Shown: positions 35,200 through 48,480 of the stretch, one piece after another
Numbering within the stretch: position 1 is the first letter of the stretch
How the letters are laid out: each line of letters starts with the position of its first letter
Source: Clusia tigrina
Lineage: Eukaryota > Arthropoda > Insecta > Diptera > Clusiidae
Assembly: GCA_920105625.2 (NCBI GenBank)
Contig: OV050033.1
Coordinates: forward strand, 52,720,780 to 52,784,779
Direction of reading: 5' to 3'
Length of the DNA stretch: 64,000 nt
Notes under the pieces: model-generated
Told to the model about the DNA's origin: nothing
The model's input: the letters and a program-made list of their open reading frames with translations, nothing else
The model's database searches: none
Position numbers and translations under genes: made by a program

Positions 35200-36180
35200 T
35201 AGTTATGAATATTTTCAAAAACACTTTCGTTACAGCAAAACTCCATTGAATTATGATAATTTCATTCATTTTATATCAAATTCTTTGGATAAAATCTACT
35301 TTTACCCTTACCAATCAGAGATATCTGTCTCCTACTTGACACAAGAGACCTCACATACGAGTCACTTACCTCTGCAGTTTAATCCATTAAACACCCTATA
35401 ATTGCCATTATAGTTACTCAGCCTTAGCAAGGTTAATCGCTGTATTAGCTCTTTTAAACATTCTTAATGAGGCACTCTAAACCTGAGCTAGCGATTAATA
35501 AATATGTTAAAGCAATTTCCCCAGCGCCTTTGAAAGTGGCTCTGAAGCAAAGTCGGCATCCCTACAAATACGTGACTTTCCCCACGGCTCACTCAACTGT
35601 TAATAACTACTACGCCATTGATTGTTACTTTCCGACCGTAATGTTGCAATTCATGTACGAGTATTTATAAATCCTTTCTCCCCATGAAATTGCTCACATT
35701 TTTCTTCTCGTTCCAAATAGGCCCACAAAGTTGTCTTTAATTGTGCGGCGAACTGCTTTTTCCTTCTTCAAATTTTACAACTATGTTCCGTGGTGTCCCA
35801 CCACAGCCACCGATCCCCGTATAAGTGCAAGACGACTGCTATCGCTTTGGTATGGCAGGCCACATCATAACTCAGACATATCCACAATTTCCTGTTTCCA
35901 AGCCATGTTTCTTTGCTTGTCTCACAACTTGCCACTTCTGTGTATACTCGGGTGTATTTCCTTTTCTTTTGGATGTGAGTGCAAGTGTTCAAGTGTTGGG
36001 CTCTTGCCTTCTTCATTTCATTTTACACTTGACATATGTGGTGTTAACCTGCGGCTATAATGGCACTCACTTTGCTGGCACAATAGTGACACACAGAACA
36101 AGACCAAAAAAATAAAAGGACAGAAATTGAAGAAAAAGCCAAGAAAGGGAAAGAAAAATTCAAGTACAAAGGCAAAAAAA
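35200..36180. other. non-coding stretch, nothing recognised
   Basis: Several overlapping frames of 60-110 codons lie at 35,470-36,115 on both strands. None has a domain. No repeat structure until the (TA) tract. Confidence 0.35.
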
Positions 36181-36183
36181 AGA

Positions 36184-36890
<707 letters not shown>

Positions 36891-36896
36891 TCATCC

Positions 36897-37215
36897 AACG
36901 CATCCTGGATTACCTTTTGGTAGATTTAACAGTCCTTTCGCATCAACCGATCCGTATTACATAGAATGGTTCTGAGCCTTCCAATCCATTTTAGTGCTTT
37001 GGCATCAACCGGATCGTACGCCATAAAATAGTTCTAGTGCTATGCTATGCACTCGAGATTTCCTTTGTGCAGATTCAATAGTCCTTTGGCATGAACCAAA
37101 TCGTACCCCATAGTGTGGTTCTAGGGACAATACATTCGGAATTTCCTTTCGGCTGATTAATCTGTCGTTTCCTAATAGTTTATCCCTAAGTAGTCTGGTT
37201 CCAATGTTAGAATAA
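36897..37215 (+). repeat. degenerate 62-90-bp tandem repeat, about four units
   Basis: GTCCTTTCGCATCAACCGATCCGTA, GCTTTGGCATCAACCGGATCGTA and GTCCTTTGGCATGAACCAAATCGTA recur (CATCAACC at 36,941 and 37,003, CATGAACC at 37,090). Each is followed by a CATAGAATGGTTCTAG-like block and a GATTTCCTTTNGGC-like block. A fourth, weaker unit ends near 37,215. Confidence 0.6.
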
Positions 37216-38089
37216 TATTACTGTATCCTTTAAGAATCTTAAAAATATTCCGGCAGAATCAATCAATTCTTCTTCCAAAGAAATTGGATTTCAGTGTCAT
37301 AAGAACAACGGAGCTATCTAGAAAAACTTAAGAACAAAAAGTGACTGACTCAGTCTTTATAAATACTCAGCGATGCATGGTGATGACGCTGTTTCTGTAG
37401 ATACAAATAGACTGTTTGCGTCTTACATGATTCCATATGGGTTAAGGGTGGTTAAGGGTGAAGGTTCTACAGCCTTGTTGAATTCTTCATTTGGGACGAA
37501 CTCTAAGAACTTTTGAGCCGATGAATAGGAAAGGATTCATGAATATTTCAATCAGTACCTACTTTCTATCAGTATTTCAGAAGTTGGTTTAGATGCCTCC
37601 CAAAGTTTCATCAGATGCCTTTGAGGCACACAGCAAAAGTTCATAATCTAGTTTTTCTGACAGTAGTGTTTTGAATTGCCTGATGTTGTATTAAATTATC
37701 TAATAAGTAGATCTGGCAGTGAGAGCAGGGAGGGTTATCCTCAGTAAGTAGATTTTCTGATTGCTGCTCCTCTTCATGATCTAACCAGAGATAAATTGAT
37801 ATCGTAAGCAATGAGTGATGTTATTCCTGTCTTCTATTAGAGTGATTATTGTATTCTCTTAAAGTATTTCCCCTTCATTTTTGTTCGATTACTCTGACTT
37901 TCGGGTTCCTGATTGTGTTGGCCGTTTACTGCTTCCTAATTCATTTAGTTATATCAAATATACTGTCCCTGAACATTTATCTTCTACAGACTTCTTTCAT
38001 TCTTTCCACTCGAAGAACGATACCTTAATTCTTAGTGGCAAATCGTCCAAATTCTTCCACACATAGTCTACTATAGTGAAATTAATTAT

Positions 38090-38420
38090 AATAATAATTC
38101 GCAGACAATCTGACTGAATGATAATCCTTTAAAGGCCCGCTGACTGTGCACTAAAATAGGATTCCACCTGGCTGGTACACTTATACTCCAGATTAAAGTT
38201 AATTGGGGTCCAAAATGATCATGTGTAATTGCAAATTGTTCTGTGTCCTGTGCCTAGTCTCGTAGTCTTTGGTTTCCGGTTCACAAACTCCTCACTTCCC
38301 TTTGAGTTTTGGAACCATCTGTGAATTTTAGTGTCGTTGAAATTGTGTCAACAATTTTATAGTCAGAGGATTAAACGAGTTCTGGATGAGTCCCATTGCT
38401 GGCTGTACATAGTTGGGTGT
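38090..38420 (-). pseudogene. RNase H fragment of a non-LTR retrotransposon
   Basis: On the minus strand, LKFTDGSKTQREVRS (~38,335-38,290) contains the first catalytic Asp motif of RNase H. Just upstream in another frame QPAMGLIQNSFNPLTIKLL resembles the linker that precedes RNase H in these ORFs. Downstream the FQAE and SDSQAA motifs are not recognisable, and stops follow within 20 codons. A short eroded piece. Confidence 0.5.
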
Positions 38421-38579
38421 ATCTTTGAAGTGGTTTCAGTCAGTAATATTACGAGTACTGTTCACATCAATCCAAGCATTTACTCATAATCCTAATGCGA
38501 CCAGTTGGAACACTCTTAATAACATGATTTAACTTGGCTATGCCAACTATATTCCACACCCTGCAGCAGCTTGGAAGTA

Positions 38580-39720
38580 GTTACCTCTTCTTTATTACTA
38601 AAGCTGCTAAAAGTAAACAACATTTCCAATTTAATGCCTCCCTCTCTGTCATTTACTCGCTCCAACACACCCAATAGTTTATTCATTTTGTGTGCTTGCC
38701 TTCTCCAGGGGCGTGAGCCTACATAAAATTACGTTTTAAATGAGCCGTCACATTTTAGTTGACGCCGGACACAAATGATTTTAAACTGCTCATTTCACTT
38801 AAGCAACTCGTGCTGCCTTCTGCGAAGCAGCTTTTCCTTTTGAAAGGAATGGCTTTTTATTAAAAATGCCCATGGCAAATAATCCTTTGCTCAAGTGCTC
38901 AGCGCGCCCATTCATTAAAGCGTTTATGAAGCTCAACTCGGCTGCATGTGTGCATGCGGAGGTGCACGGCTACATTTCGTAGCCTACATTTAATCGACTT
39001 TGCTTTGCCTTATGGCATTATTTAAGGCACAACTTTTTAAATGCCTGCTGCACAAATACTCACACCATGAGTGCGCTGTGTATACAGCCATGAAGCGCGC
39101 ATACCCCGCGCCAACAGCACAGCATTTAAAAGGGTGTTGTAAACTCTACAAAAATATTTGCTTTGATAGACACACTCGCTTGCGGTGACATCCTGCACTC
39201 ACACACATGCACTCCCATATGCAGATGCGGGCTTTTGGCCCTGATGACATTTAAAGTGCTCGTGACAGGACCTCAGGCAATCTTTAAGTTCACACTAATA
39301 CCTTCGGAGAGGATGTTCTATTACAATTCCATTTTTTTATTTTATTTGCTTCCTTTTTATTTGTGGCTTCCTCACATGCCTGCCAATAACTGCACGTAAA
39401 TGCGGCAAAAATGATTATCGATTATGTGCACATTGAGAGGTAGCAAGAAACCTTGCGTTGGGATTTTTATTATTACTTTTCAATGGCAGCTATTAAAAGG
39501 ATCCTTCGTGCAGGCCACAACAGAAGGGGGCGGAGTGGCTTTCAGTTTTTTTCCGGCGGCTGCTGCGCTACTATTATTGATTCAGTTAGTTGCCAATTTT
39601 TTGCATGCGGTGCAAGAGTGCGAAGCGCTGTTGCTTTTTAATATGCACTACTTTAACAATGCCATGCACGGTGGAATCTGCAACCATTAAATGAGCATAT
39701 GCGGCCATTTTCACCGCAAC
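38580..39720. other. single-copy non-coding island
   Basis: Complex sequence, no transposon signature. Short frames only (for example 88 codons plus at 39,424-39,690), none recognisable. Similar texture to the islands at 21-24 and 60-62 kb. Confidence 0.4.
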
Positions 39721-41220
39721 GCTACTCGGGCAGATAATATGGAGATGTGGGTGTGAATAAAAATAGTAATATATGTAAGAGATGGTATAAAAATAATAAT
39801 AAAGGTATATGTGTATGAAAGTCTGTCTCTGTATTCGATAGTGGATTATTATAATTCTTTAAAATTATCAGTTCTCTTCCCACATTATGACTGACCCCTT
39901 ACTGAAGGGAACATGGCGCCAATCATACATATTGAAAGCGTAAAGCTTTTGCTTGCGTATGGAGCTTTCTGCATCTCAGCTTGAGAATCATAGGGAATAA
40001 CACAATGAATCGCAGTAACAATAACAATAATAACAATGTCTGATGGGGCGGGGAGAGATAACATTGGTTATATTAGCTTATTATACTACATCTGTGGCTG
40101 AAGATCGTTCAGAGAAAAAATCAACTACATCCAGGAAAAATTCCCCAATGATTGGAGAATTGTTTGTCTGGAGATCAAAACCTAAATTTACCTCCAGCAG
40201 ATTTAGAGTAGCTTGAGCTTTTGTAGATCGTTTCTCTCACTCGTTGCCAATGTTGAGAGCCATAATGGGTTCTTTAAGGAATCTTTTTCTGTGTACATCT
40301 CAAAGGAGATAAATAAATATACATCTCAATGGATATACGATAATATAACTGATGAATTTTTCATACCAACAGGCTAAACTGCGGAAATCTCTTAATTCTA
40401 ACAGAGTAATTTCAAACAATATAGGGGCATGAATAAAATATGAAATAATATTGACTTATGTCTTAGAAAAAGACTTCTCGATGACAGGAGTAGATTCAGG
40501 CTTTGTAACTGTGGTGAAGCCTCAACCCTCGACTCCAGGGAAAAAACAAGGAACTTTTTACTTTGAAACGAAAGAATCATGTATTTAAAACTAAATTCGC
40601 TTAAGACATCGATATGCCGCACCGAAACTTTCTTCTAAGTGCGCCGCTGCTAATTTAATTTGGAGAACAAAATACGTCATTATGCCCCCCACAACGCACC
40701 AAAGGGAGAATTTTAGAATAACAAAGATTATAATACAGTATATACTATTCACAGAGTAACTTGAATACTCTAGGATATTTATAGCATGCCTCAATACTGT
40801 TTCGATATTTTGGGTTGTTGTAATCACAAATATCGTATAATATTAGAAAGTATTCGTATGATCTTGACAGCAAAATGTGAACAAAGTCTATGAAAATATA
40901 AGAACCATGACTATACGGACTCTAAAGCGTACTTATATGTAAATTTCCGTAGCAAAGCATCGTTCTTCTTTCACTCAATCTCACATAGTCATCGACCAAT
41001 GTGAGCGAGTTGCAAAAATTCTTACTAGACAATGTGTCATGGGAACCATCGAACATCTTTCAGTCACTCTCAACGAGTCTTCCACTAGACTGAGTGAGAG
41101 GTAAAATATGTGTAAGAAATATGTTATGTATCTGATGGCAATTTGCATACTTAAGCAGCCCGATATTAAGAAATGATGTGTATAAATCAGTGAGGTGCAA
41201 TTTTTTAGTTTTAGATAGTA
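39721..41220. other. non-coding stretch before the mariner
   Basis: No gene recognised. A 35-bp word at 41,128-41,162 recurs at 49,184-49,218 (see findings). Confidence 0.35.
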
Positions 41221-42133
41221 AAGGGTGTCCCAACAAGAACGCAATTTTTAAATCTGGCAACATTCGAAGTGTCATTGTTTGACATTTGAACAATTGTTAT
41301 TGTTTGCTAGTAGAAGGTACGAGGTTAGTAAAAATGGAGCACTACACGAATGAACAACGCATTCTCATTGTGAAATTGTTTTACCAAAATGGTGAAAGTT
41401 TTGCGGTCAATTTGGGGTCAGAATAATGCTCCAAAACTGTAAAGAGATTAATGGATAAATTTGCCGAAACTGGGTCTGTTAGTGATGTAAAGACAACAAC
41501 GCGCCATCGACCAGGTCGATCGACCGAAAATGTCGCAGCTGTACGTGATGATGTCGCTCAAACTCCATCCACCTCAATTCGACACCGAGCTCAGCAAATT
41601 GGTGTCTCCAAATCCACTATGCAGCGAATTTTGACGAAAGATTTGCATCTTCATGCATACAAAGTTCAATTGAAGCCAGCTGACCATGGACAGCGAAGGG
41701 AGTTCGTTAATTGGGTATTGGAGAGACAACATGAAAATGCTGATTTTGCCGCTAAAATCATCTTCAGTGACGAGGCCCATTTCCATCTTGATGGCTTCGT
41801 CAATAGGCAGAATTGTCGCATTTGAGGTGAGGAAAATCCTCGAGTGATTCACGAGAAGCAAATGCATCCTCAACGTGTCACTGTGTGGTGTGGTTTTTGG
41901 GCTGGAGGAATCATTGAACCTTTTTTTATGAAAATGAGGCAGGTCAAGCACAAACAATCAATGGTGTTCGGTATCGTGAAATGATAACCAGTTTTTTCTT
42001 GCCTCGAATTGAAGAAATGAATGTGGAGGGCATGTGGTTCCAACAAGACGGCGCCACATGTCATACAGCCAGAGAAACAATTCAATTGCTGCATCAGTCA
42101 TTTCCCGGTTTGCGCTCTTGTTGGGACACCCTT
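41221..42133 (+). mobile_element. DD41D-type mariner, internally deleted copy
   Basis: 913 bp bounded by inverted terminal repeats AAGGGTGTCCCAACAAGA... (24 bp, 41,221-41,244 and 42,110-42,133, one mismatch) and by TA on each side (41,219-41,220 and 42,134-42,135), the classic mariner target duplication. Inside is a broken transposase on the plus strand. Full-length relatives are about 1.3 kb, so roughly a third is missing. The 3' deletion runs from just after the second catalytic region straight to the right terminal repeat. The ends remain nearly identical, so the copy could in principle be mobilised by an intact element elsewhere. Confidence 0.93.
41334..42118 (+). pseudogene. mariner transposase, DD41D (rosa/Crmar2-like), broken
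   Basis: The frame starts at ATG 41,334 with MEHYTNEQRILIVKLFYQNG, the typical N-terminal helix-turn-helix start. A deletion and frameshift follow near 41,405-41,435, with reading resumed at VKRLMDKFAETG. A second HTH covers GRSTENVAAV ... QQIGVSKSTMQRIL. First catalytic Asp: IIFSDEAHFHL (Asp codon 41,769). A W-to-stop change lies at 41,823-41,825 (NCRI*GEENP) and a frameshift near 41,925. Second Asp: WFQQDGATCHTA (42,047). The sequence then stops at LLHQSFPG, and the third Asp region (DLTPxD) is deleted. The DD41D assignment rests on the WFQQDGATCH signature, because the spacing itself cannot be measured here. Confidence 0.88.
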
Positions 42134-42139
42134 TATTTC

Positions 42140-43830
42140 AGGAGGTTCTCACATACAATGGAGTACTTCAGTGATGATTTGACTTCTGTATTGACCTGAC
42201 TAATAATTGATCTTCCGAAACTGTGGATTTACTTAGAAATTTTTGAACTTTTTGTTAAGCAAATATACTGAATACGAACTGTGCACTTCATTGAGAAATT
42301 TAAGAGAAATAAAGATAGACAAATGTTGTAATTCCACTTGTATTGAACATATGTAAAATCCTTTCGAGTCGTGCTCCAATAACTCATTTTTCTCTCAATT
42401 TTCTTTTATCTATAAAGTTATTTTCAAAAGCACCATCAAAAATCATAAAAGTACGAACAGACTTTTAAATGAAGAATAAATCGATCACTGAGTAGACCAT
42501 TGAAACCCTGGTATTCAATAAATGGTTTCAGATTATTTTGTCAATCCGGAGTTTCTTCATTGAAACTATTTTTAATAATAGTGGAAATAGGTGCTTATTA
42601 GATACATAAGTTATTATAGTATGTTAAGATATATAGTATGTTCAGATTTCGAACAGGACCTCTCTTTCGTAACCGTGTTGCCAATGTAGTAAGTCTTCTG
42701 ATAAGTTAAAAAAAATCAAGATATTATTATTATCCGTGTGAATTTATGATGCAACTAATGATTATAAGTTATAAGGTGTGGTTTGGAGGTATAAGAGGTA
42801 CTACGACCAAAAAGATCTATTGTACCGAATTATAAGGTAAGTAAATACTCCAGATCCAGAGTAGCAGGGTACAAACTTATACGAGTACATTTTCAGTCAT
42901 TCAATTGCATCTGCTTTGAGTCGAGTGACATACTGAACGGCAATATGCCGATTGATGACTAGAATATGCACAAAGTGCTTAAAAGTGCTCTCAGAAACTT
43001 GGGGAGCTTTCAGCAACGTTAATCCAGGGATCGAATCATCTGAATCATGACTATATAGCTCGTCACGGAGAAAGCACTTTTTTCCACGTCAAATTGTTTT
43101 TATAACGAGTTTCAGATATCAAATCTTTAAAAAAAATAAATTTATATGATTAGTCATTTGATTGCGGATCAGACAATTCGGTGCCAGATTCGTACAGAAT
43201 AACGACAGTAATCAATAGACTCCCAAGTAATATGACAATGCACTGCTCCTCTTGAATTACAATACGATTACCAATCGAATCCTGACCAGGTAAGCACATT
43301 AGTCAATCCTCGAGTAACAGTGTGACAAGAACTGTGAACACTCGGAAACAAAATCAAAGTTAATTCTCATCACATCCCCAAATATGTTTGTATAGGAACA
43401 CGAGATTATGCAGCGCTACCAGAAAGACAGCCGACTTTTGGAGATTACGGATTGATTATTGCGAACTTTAGTAGTTGTATTTGGTATACAAAAGTTCACC
43501 ATAGTCTGTCGGTAATCGACCTCATGCTGATATCGATTGTCGAACAACTTTAAAAAGTCAGCCTTGATCAGGAACTAAAATCTCTGTAAAATATTAAACT
43601 ATTTATTATAATTTTAAATTAATTATAATTTTAAAATCTAGACTTGAACAATGGGAACTTATTCATCGTCGCGCAGACTAGTCTGACCATCTTATCAGTG
43701 TAGTTCTTGGCACAGCAGAAAAAAACTGATAGATTTTGATAAACTTCGTCGATGGTTTGTCAACTCTGAAGACCAGAAAGTAAGGCCTGTGAATCTGTGA
43801 TCATAGTTAAACTAAAAATATTAAGGAAAC
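42140..43830. other. AT-rich non-coding stretch
   Basis: No gene recognised. A SINE-like B-box piece lies near 43,262. Confidence 0.35.
43245..43295 (+). repeat. tRNA-derived SINE-like B-box remnant
   Basis: CCAATCGAATCCTGACCAGGTAAG (43,271 onward) matches CGAATCCTATCCAGGT in the 18.4-kb piece. No A box and no cloverleaf. Weak. Confidence 0.25.
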
Positions 43831-44960
43831 TTATTTCGTCCTTCGACGGAATTAGGAAACAAAATTCAAGAAATTGGAACTTTGAGTATGAAAAAAGTTA
43901 AAGAGGTGAAAATAATCCTTCAACGGAATTTACAGGAAAATAATGGGAAGAATAATTCCCTTAATGGAGTAATGCAATAAATTAAAGAGACTATTTCATT
44001 CTTTCAATTGAGTTCAGAAAAAAGTATAAAACATTATTCTTGGAATTGAGTATGGAAAAGAATTAAAGAAGCGAACTTTTTCCCCAAATGAATATGGAAA
44101 CAATTCTAGAACTGAAATTATTCCTTGAACGAAATTTAGGAACAAATAGTAGATAGAGTTATTCCTTCAACGGGGTATGGAACAAATTAAAGAGAAATTA
44201 TTCCTTTAACGGAATTTGGAAAAAAAATACTAAGAAGTTTAATTCACTCAACGGAGTATTGGAAAAAATAAAAGAAAACATTTTTCCTAGCGTTGAGTAT
44301 GGAAAATAATTAGAGAAACGAAATTATGACTCCAACGGAGTATGGAAAAAAAATTAGGGAGAGAAACCATTCCTTCAAGAGAATAGCGAAAAATAACATA
44401 AAATATTATTCCAGCCACGGGATAAGGAACAAATTCGAGAAACGAAATTCTTACCTCAACAGGAAGAAATAAAAGAAAGAATTAATCCTTTAACGGAGTA
44501 TGGACAAAAATAATAGAGGGAATTATTCATGTAACTGAGTATTGAACGAAATTAAAGGGAGGAATTATTCATGTAACTGAGTATGGAAAAAAATTAAGGA
44601 GATGATGAATTGGAAGGAATTTGGAAAAAAAGAAAGCAGGAATCATTCATGCAACTGAGTATGGAAAAATATTAAAGGGACGAAATTATTCTTTCGACGG
44701 AGTTTTAAAAAATTAAAAGCAAAAATAATTCATGTAACTTAGGATTCAAAAATTAAAGGGAGGAAGTTATTCCTTGAAAGGAATACCAACAAAAATAAAG
44801 TAAAAATATAATTTCTTCAATAGAATATGGAAAAAATTGAGGAAAGAAATCATGTCTCTAATGGAACATGAAAAGAAATTAAGGAGACGAAATTCTTCCT
44901 TCAAAGGAATATCGAAAAAATATTGTAAATAAATTATTTCTTCAACGGAATATGTGAAAG
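43830..44960 (+). repeat. ~41-bp satellite-like tandem array, about 27 units
   Basis: The phrase TTCAACGGAGTATGGAAAAAA recurs at a steady ~41-bp step (for example near 44,169, 44,209, 44,249, 44,293, 44,333, 44,492, 44,534, 44,574, 44,653, 44,695, 44,818, 44,859, 44,900, 44,942). Between phrases lies a ATTAAAGAGANGAAATTATTCC-like block. Units diverge by many substitutions and small indels. The minus frame at 44,767-45,003 is an artefact of the period. Confidence 0.88.
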
Positions 44961-44999
44961 ACAGTCGCACATTTCCAAAGGAGAGTTGCACTCTCACTA

Positions 45000-46660
45000 T
45001 CAAGCCACATCTTCTCGCATCTGCTTGAATGCATTTTTAATTTAAATTGACGAATTAAATTTTGCGTAAAATTTATAAATTTATATAAATAAACATATCC
45101 GCAAATATTTGAATAGCCACGATCCGTGCTGCACGCCGTTTGAGTGCTCCTAGATTTGCATGTGTTTTTGCACGAGTGGTCTGTGATTGATATCCATGCG
45201 GCAATATTAATGTATTTTTTCCTTCTGTTTGCACTTGTTTTCAAAATTGTGTTCTATGTGCTGCAGTTGCTGTACAATAACCTCAACAACAACAACAACA
45301 ATAATGGTAATAACAAAATATTGCAACTCTTGTTGACATATCGTTCGATATAAGCAAACACAAGCAGCGTCCAGCGACCAGCGTTCATAAACCAAGCACA
45401 TAGAAACTCCCTCACCCACATTCACACACAATCACACACAATCGCACACAAACAAGCACATACAACGCATACAATAAATTCCAACACCCTGAGCAGCTCA
45501 CTCACATATTTCTGCCGCCATCTCCTCCTGCTGCTGCTTCAAATGGCTTTCAATAAATTTTTTTCGTTGAAAAGTATTGAATCCACACGACTGGGAGTGA
45601 AGCGATTTAATGATGTGCTGTTGAGGCTGTTGTTGTTGTTGTCATTGTTGCTCCTAGCGGTTGCTCCTCTGTCTGTTCAAATGTTGGCTGTATGGTAATG
45701 GCAATGGGAGGGGATCGCTTTGGTGACGGGCGCTTGGCTCTTGTTGCACTTAATGGTCATGTCAGGGCATGTGCGGCACATGTGCCTGTTCCTTACTGTT
45801 CGACTGTCGCAGAGCAATGCTCCGTGCTGCCACTGCTCCGTGCTATCCCTGCTCTGTGCTGCTGCTTCTATGGCTGCTGTTGCATTTATCAATTGTTGCA
45901 TTTTCGCCTTGGGTTCGCCAGAACTAGCTCTGATTTTGGCCTTTGCTAATTTGTAGCGCAGATTCTCAGCAGTCTTTCGTAGAGGAAAATTTGTTACAGT
46001 TCCTGCCTTTCGGCTACTGCTATAAAGCGCTTAAGAGTGACTGTGTGTTTGTATGGGTGTGTGTGTGTGTGTTTGTATGGGTGTGTGTGTGTGTTTGTAT
46101 GTGTGTGTGTGTTTGTCAGTGATTGTGTTTGCATGTGTTTGGGTGGCACCATATGCCAAATGCGAGTGTGTTTATGTGTGCTGCGGGAAAAGCCGCAAGC
46201 ATTTGTTGCATATGCGAGCGCTCGTATTAACAAGCGTGCAAATATTTGCTTTGATTTTAGTTTCAATTTCAGAGAGTCTTTTGTGTATTCTGGCAGCAGT
46301 TAATTAATTTTTAATTAACTACGCTTCTAGTTGTACACGTAGCGGACTGAGTGGGCGATATTTGCATTTGCTCTGCTACAAAACAGCTTCATAACTCAGT
46401 TCACTGCAACTTCGTTTTAGTGGAAATTTTTGCTGGATGTTTTATTGAAACATTTAACTTCAAAAAAGGGAGTTCGCATACCCACGTGTTTATTTGTAGA
46501 CAGTGGATAATTAATATGCAATTCGAAATGCAGCGGACACCTTCAGTTCAGTGTTTGTGTCTCTCGTTTGTAAGCCACAACTAATTAGTAACACAGCACC
46601 AGCTGCGCCGCTGTGAGCAACTTGCCAATAATTACACCTTCTTTACCGGATGAGTAATTA
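45000..46660. other. single-copy non-coding island
   Basis: Complex, GC-richer sequence with CAA (45,280-45,305) and GTT (45,628-45,650) runs, CA-rich pieces (45,420-45,460) and a (GT) tract. Overlapping frames of up to 90 codons have no domain. UTR-, intron- or enhancer-like. Confidence 0.4.
46041..46116 (+). repeat. (GT)n microsatellite with GTTTGTATGG interruptions
   Basis: Three (GT)6-9 blocks are separated by GTTTGTATGG(GT). The minus-strand His/Thr-rich frame here is a by-product. Confidence 0.9.
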
Positions 46661-47740
46661 TCAGTTGCAGTGAAACGTATTTAATGCACGGCAATACTCG
46701 TGGTTGGACTGAACAAACCTCAACCAGCAGCATGTTACACTTCTCCCGGGGGTATTCTTGCAGCCATGGGAGTCATATTGAAACCGAGTACACATTTGAC
46801 ACCGCACGAAAATGCACTGATTTAAATGCAATATTACGAAGTTTAGTTTACTGCTAACAGTGCGGTCACTGGATTGTATCAAGTAAAACATGGGTTTTAC
46901 CTTTTTTACCTTTAATTAAAGTAGTTTACATAAATTGTGTTGAGAAATAGTTACGAAAATAAACAATAGTGAACAACTTAATTGTCGAAATTTAATTGAA
47001 TACAACAGTTTCACAAGTTTGTCCTTTGCTTGTAAATCACTTGATGAGTTCTTGCTTTTACTTCGCACTCTACGAGTTCACACCTGAACTTTGAAGGGTG
47101 CACTTTCTGTTCATTTATAATATCTCGATGAGTTTGATGACTTTTAAAAATTAATGCCTCTCTCTTCATCTTCGATTCCATTTTTAATTGCAGAATCTTA
47201 CGAGTAGGGGAGTCATTGAAAAGTTAAATGGTGACTGTTTAATTCTGAATATCATCATTGATTTCAGATATTTAGTTTTTCATTTTAAGTATTCATTTAC
47301 TAAATTCGATACAATAAATCGTTGAATTTGGCATTCTCCATATCTTCAACTCAATATCTTCATTTCAGATATCAAATTGGTGCATTTCAAAAAGAGGTCG
47401 TTAGTAATAAATCAATGGACAAAAGTCATTAATGGCCATTACTGATAAGACTTTAGTCAAAGATCAGAAACAACAAGAAATCAAAAAGGAGTCATAAACC
47501 AGGAGGCAAAAACATCGACTCAGACACCATCAGTCGTGTTATTATTATTATTAAGAAGGGGATCTTGCACTCTGACCTTAGAGATCTATTGTACCCCCTT
47601 CATTGGTTCGGACTCTTTCTCTGAGTCCAGTTTACTTCATAAATTTTAATATTAAGCCAATTTTGCTGCGGTGTACTTCTTCATCCGGTATTAGCTGATT
47701 AGCCACAAGCCTTATTTCGCTTGTATATTAATGTTGGGCA
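46661..47740. other. non-coding stretch with a weak GAGTCATAA patch
   Basis: At about 47,410-47,530, words such as AAAAGTCATTAATGG, AAAAAGGAGTCATAAACC and ATCGACTCAGAC recall the 9.4-kb minisatellite. A short ATT run lies at 47,538-47,553. Nothing else recognised. Confidence 0.35.
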
Positions 47741-48480
47741 TGATCCTAGTATGAGTGTTTTGTTAGAATTCCTGTAATGACGCAAGATATTCTAAAAGAT
47801 CCCACCATCAGGTGGTTCATAGATGGTTTAAAAATAGCCACATATTTCTACCTAGGGTTACATACTCCGAACCAGTGGGGAAATAACTCAGCATATTCTA
47901 GGCAGATTTACATGCCATTCACCTCTGTGTTATCTTTAACCTTCAACGTAACCTTACCATCATGTCTGACAGCCAAGCTGTTATAAAAGCACTCAATTCC
48001 TACGAGATTCATTCTAAACTCATATAGAAATGCTTAGAACTTTTGACTAAGTTAGGAAGCCTCAATAAAGTTTCCATAAAATGGGTCTCAGGGCACACTG
48101 GGATCCCTAGAAATGAAAAAGCGAATACTGTTGCCTGGAACACCTTTTAATGGATCTGTACCATTCTTTGTCATAGGAGCAAATAGCATAAAAGATAAAC
48201 TAAAATAGGAGGAAAAATCCAGAAGATCACTCTACTGGGCTCTGCACTCCCAAAACTTAGGCAATCCAAACTCATGATTGGGGACTACAACTCAAAGCGT
48301 GGAGCTCTATGAATACAGTTCAGCAAAAATAATTTAAGACCTCTAAAAGGCCACCTCATAGGCCACTGTCAATTACAAAGCCACCACATGAAGCTGGAAC
48401 TCTCCAGTAACCACGAGTACATTCTGCACGGGGGCAGAAGAAACACCAAAAATATTCAGCTTCGAAAATAATTTGAAATG
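47740..48480 (+). pseudogene. RNase H plus knuckle of a non-LTR retrotransposon, degraded
   Basis: Plus-strand motifs in order. IRWFIDGLKIATYF (~47,806) matches the FTDGSK start with the Asp kept. TIMSDSQAVIKALNSYEIHS (~47,955) holds the SDSQA catalytic Asp. VSIKWVSGHTGIPRNEKANT (~48,075) is the WVxGHxGIxGNExAD block with the final Asp replaced by Asn. LRPLKGHLIGHC (~48,335) and FCTGAEETPK (~48,430) end it, the last being half a knuckle. These lie in different frames with stops between. The RNH subtype resembles the 10.3-kb copy more than the 33-kb one. Confidence 0.75.

Noticed and set aside
38245..38290. tRNA-like CCTAGTCTCGTAG...GGTTCAC resemblance
   Set aside because: Lies inside the RNase H fragment on the minus strand. 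The likeness to the SINE copies is short and probably chance.
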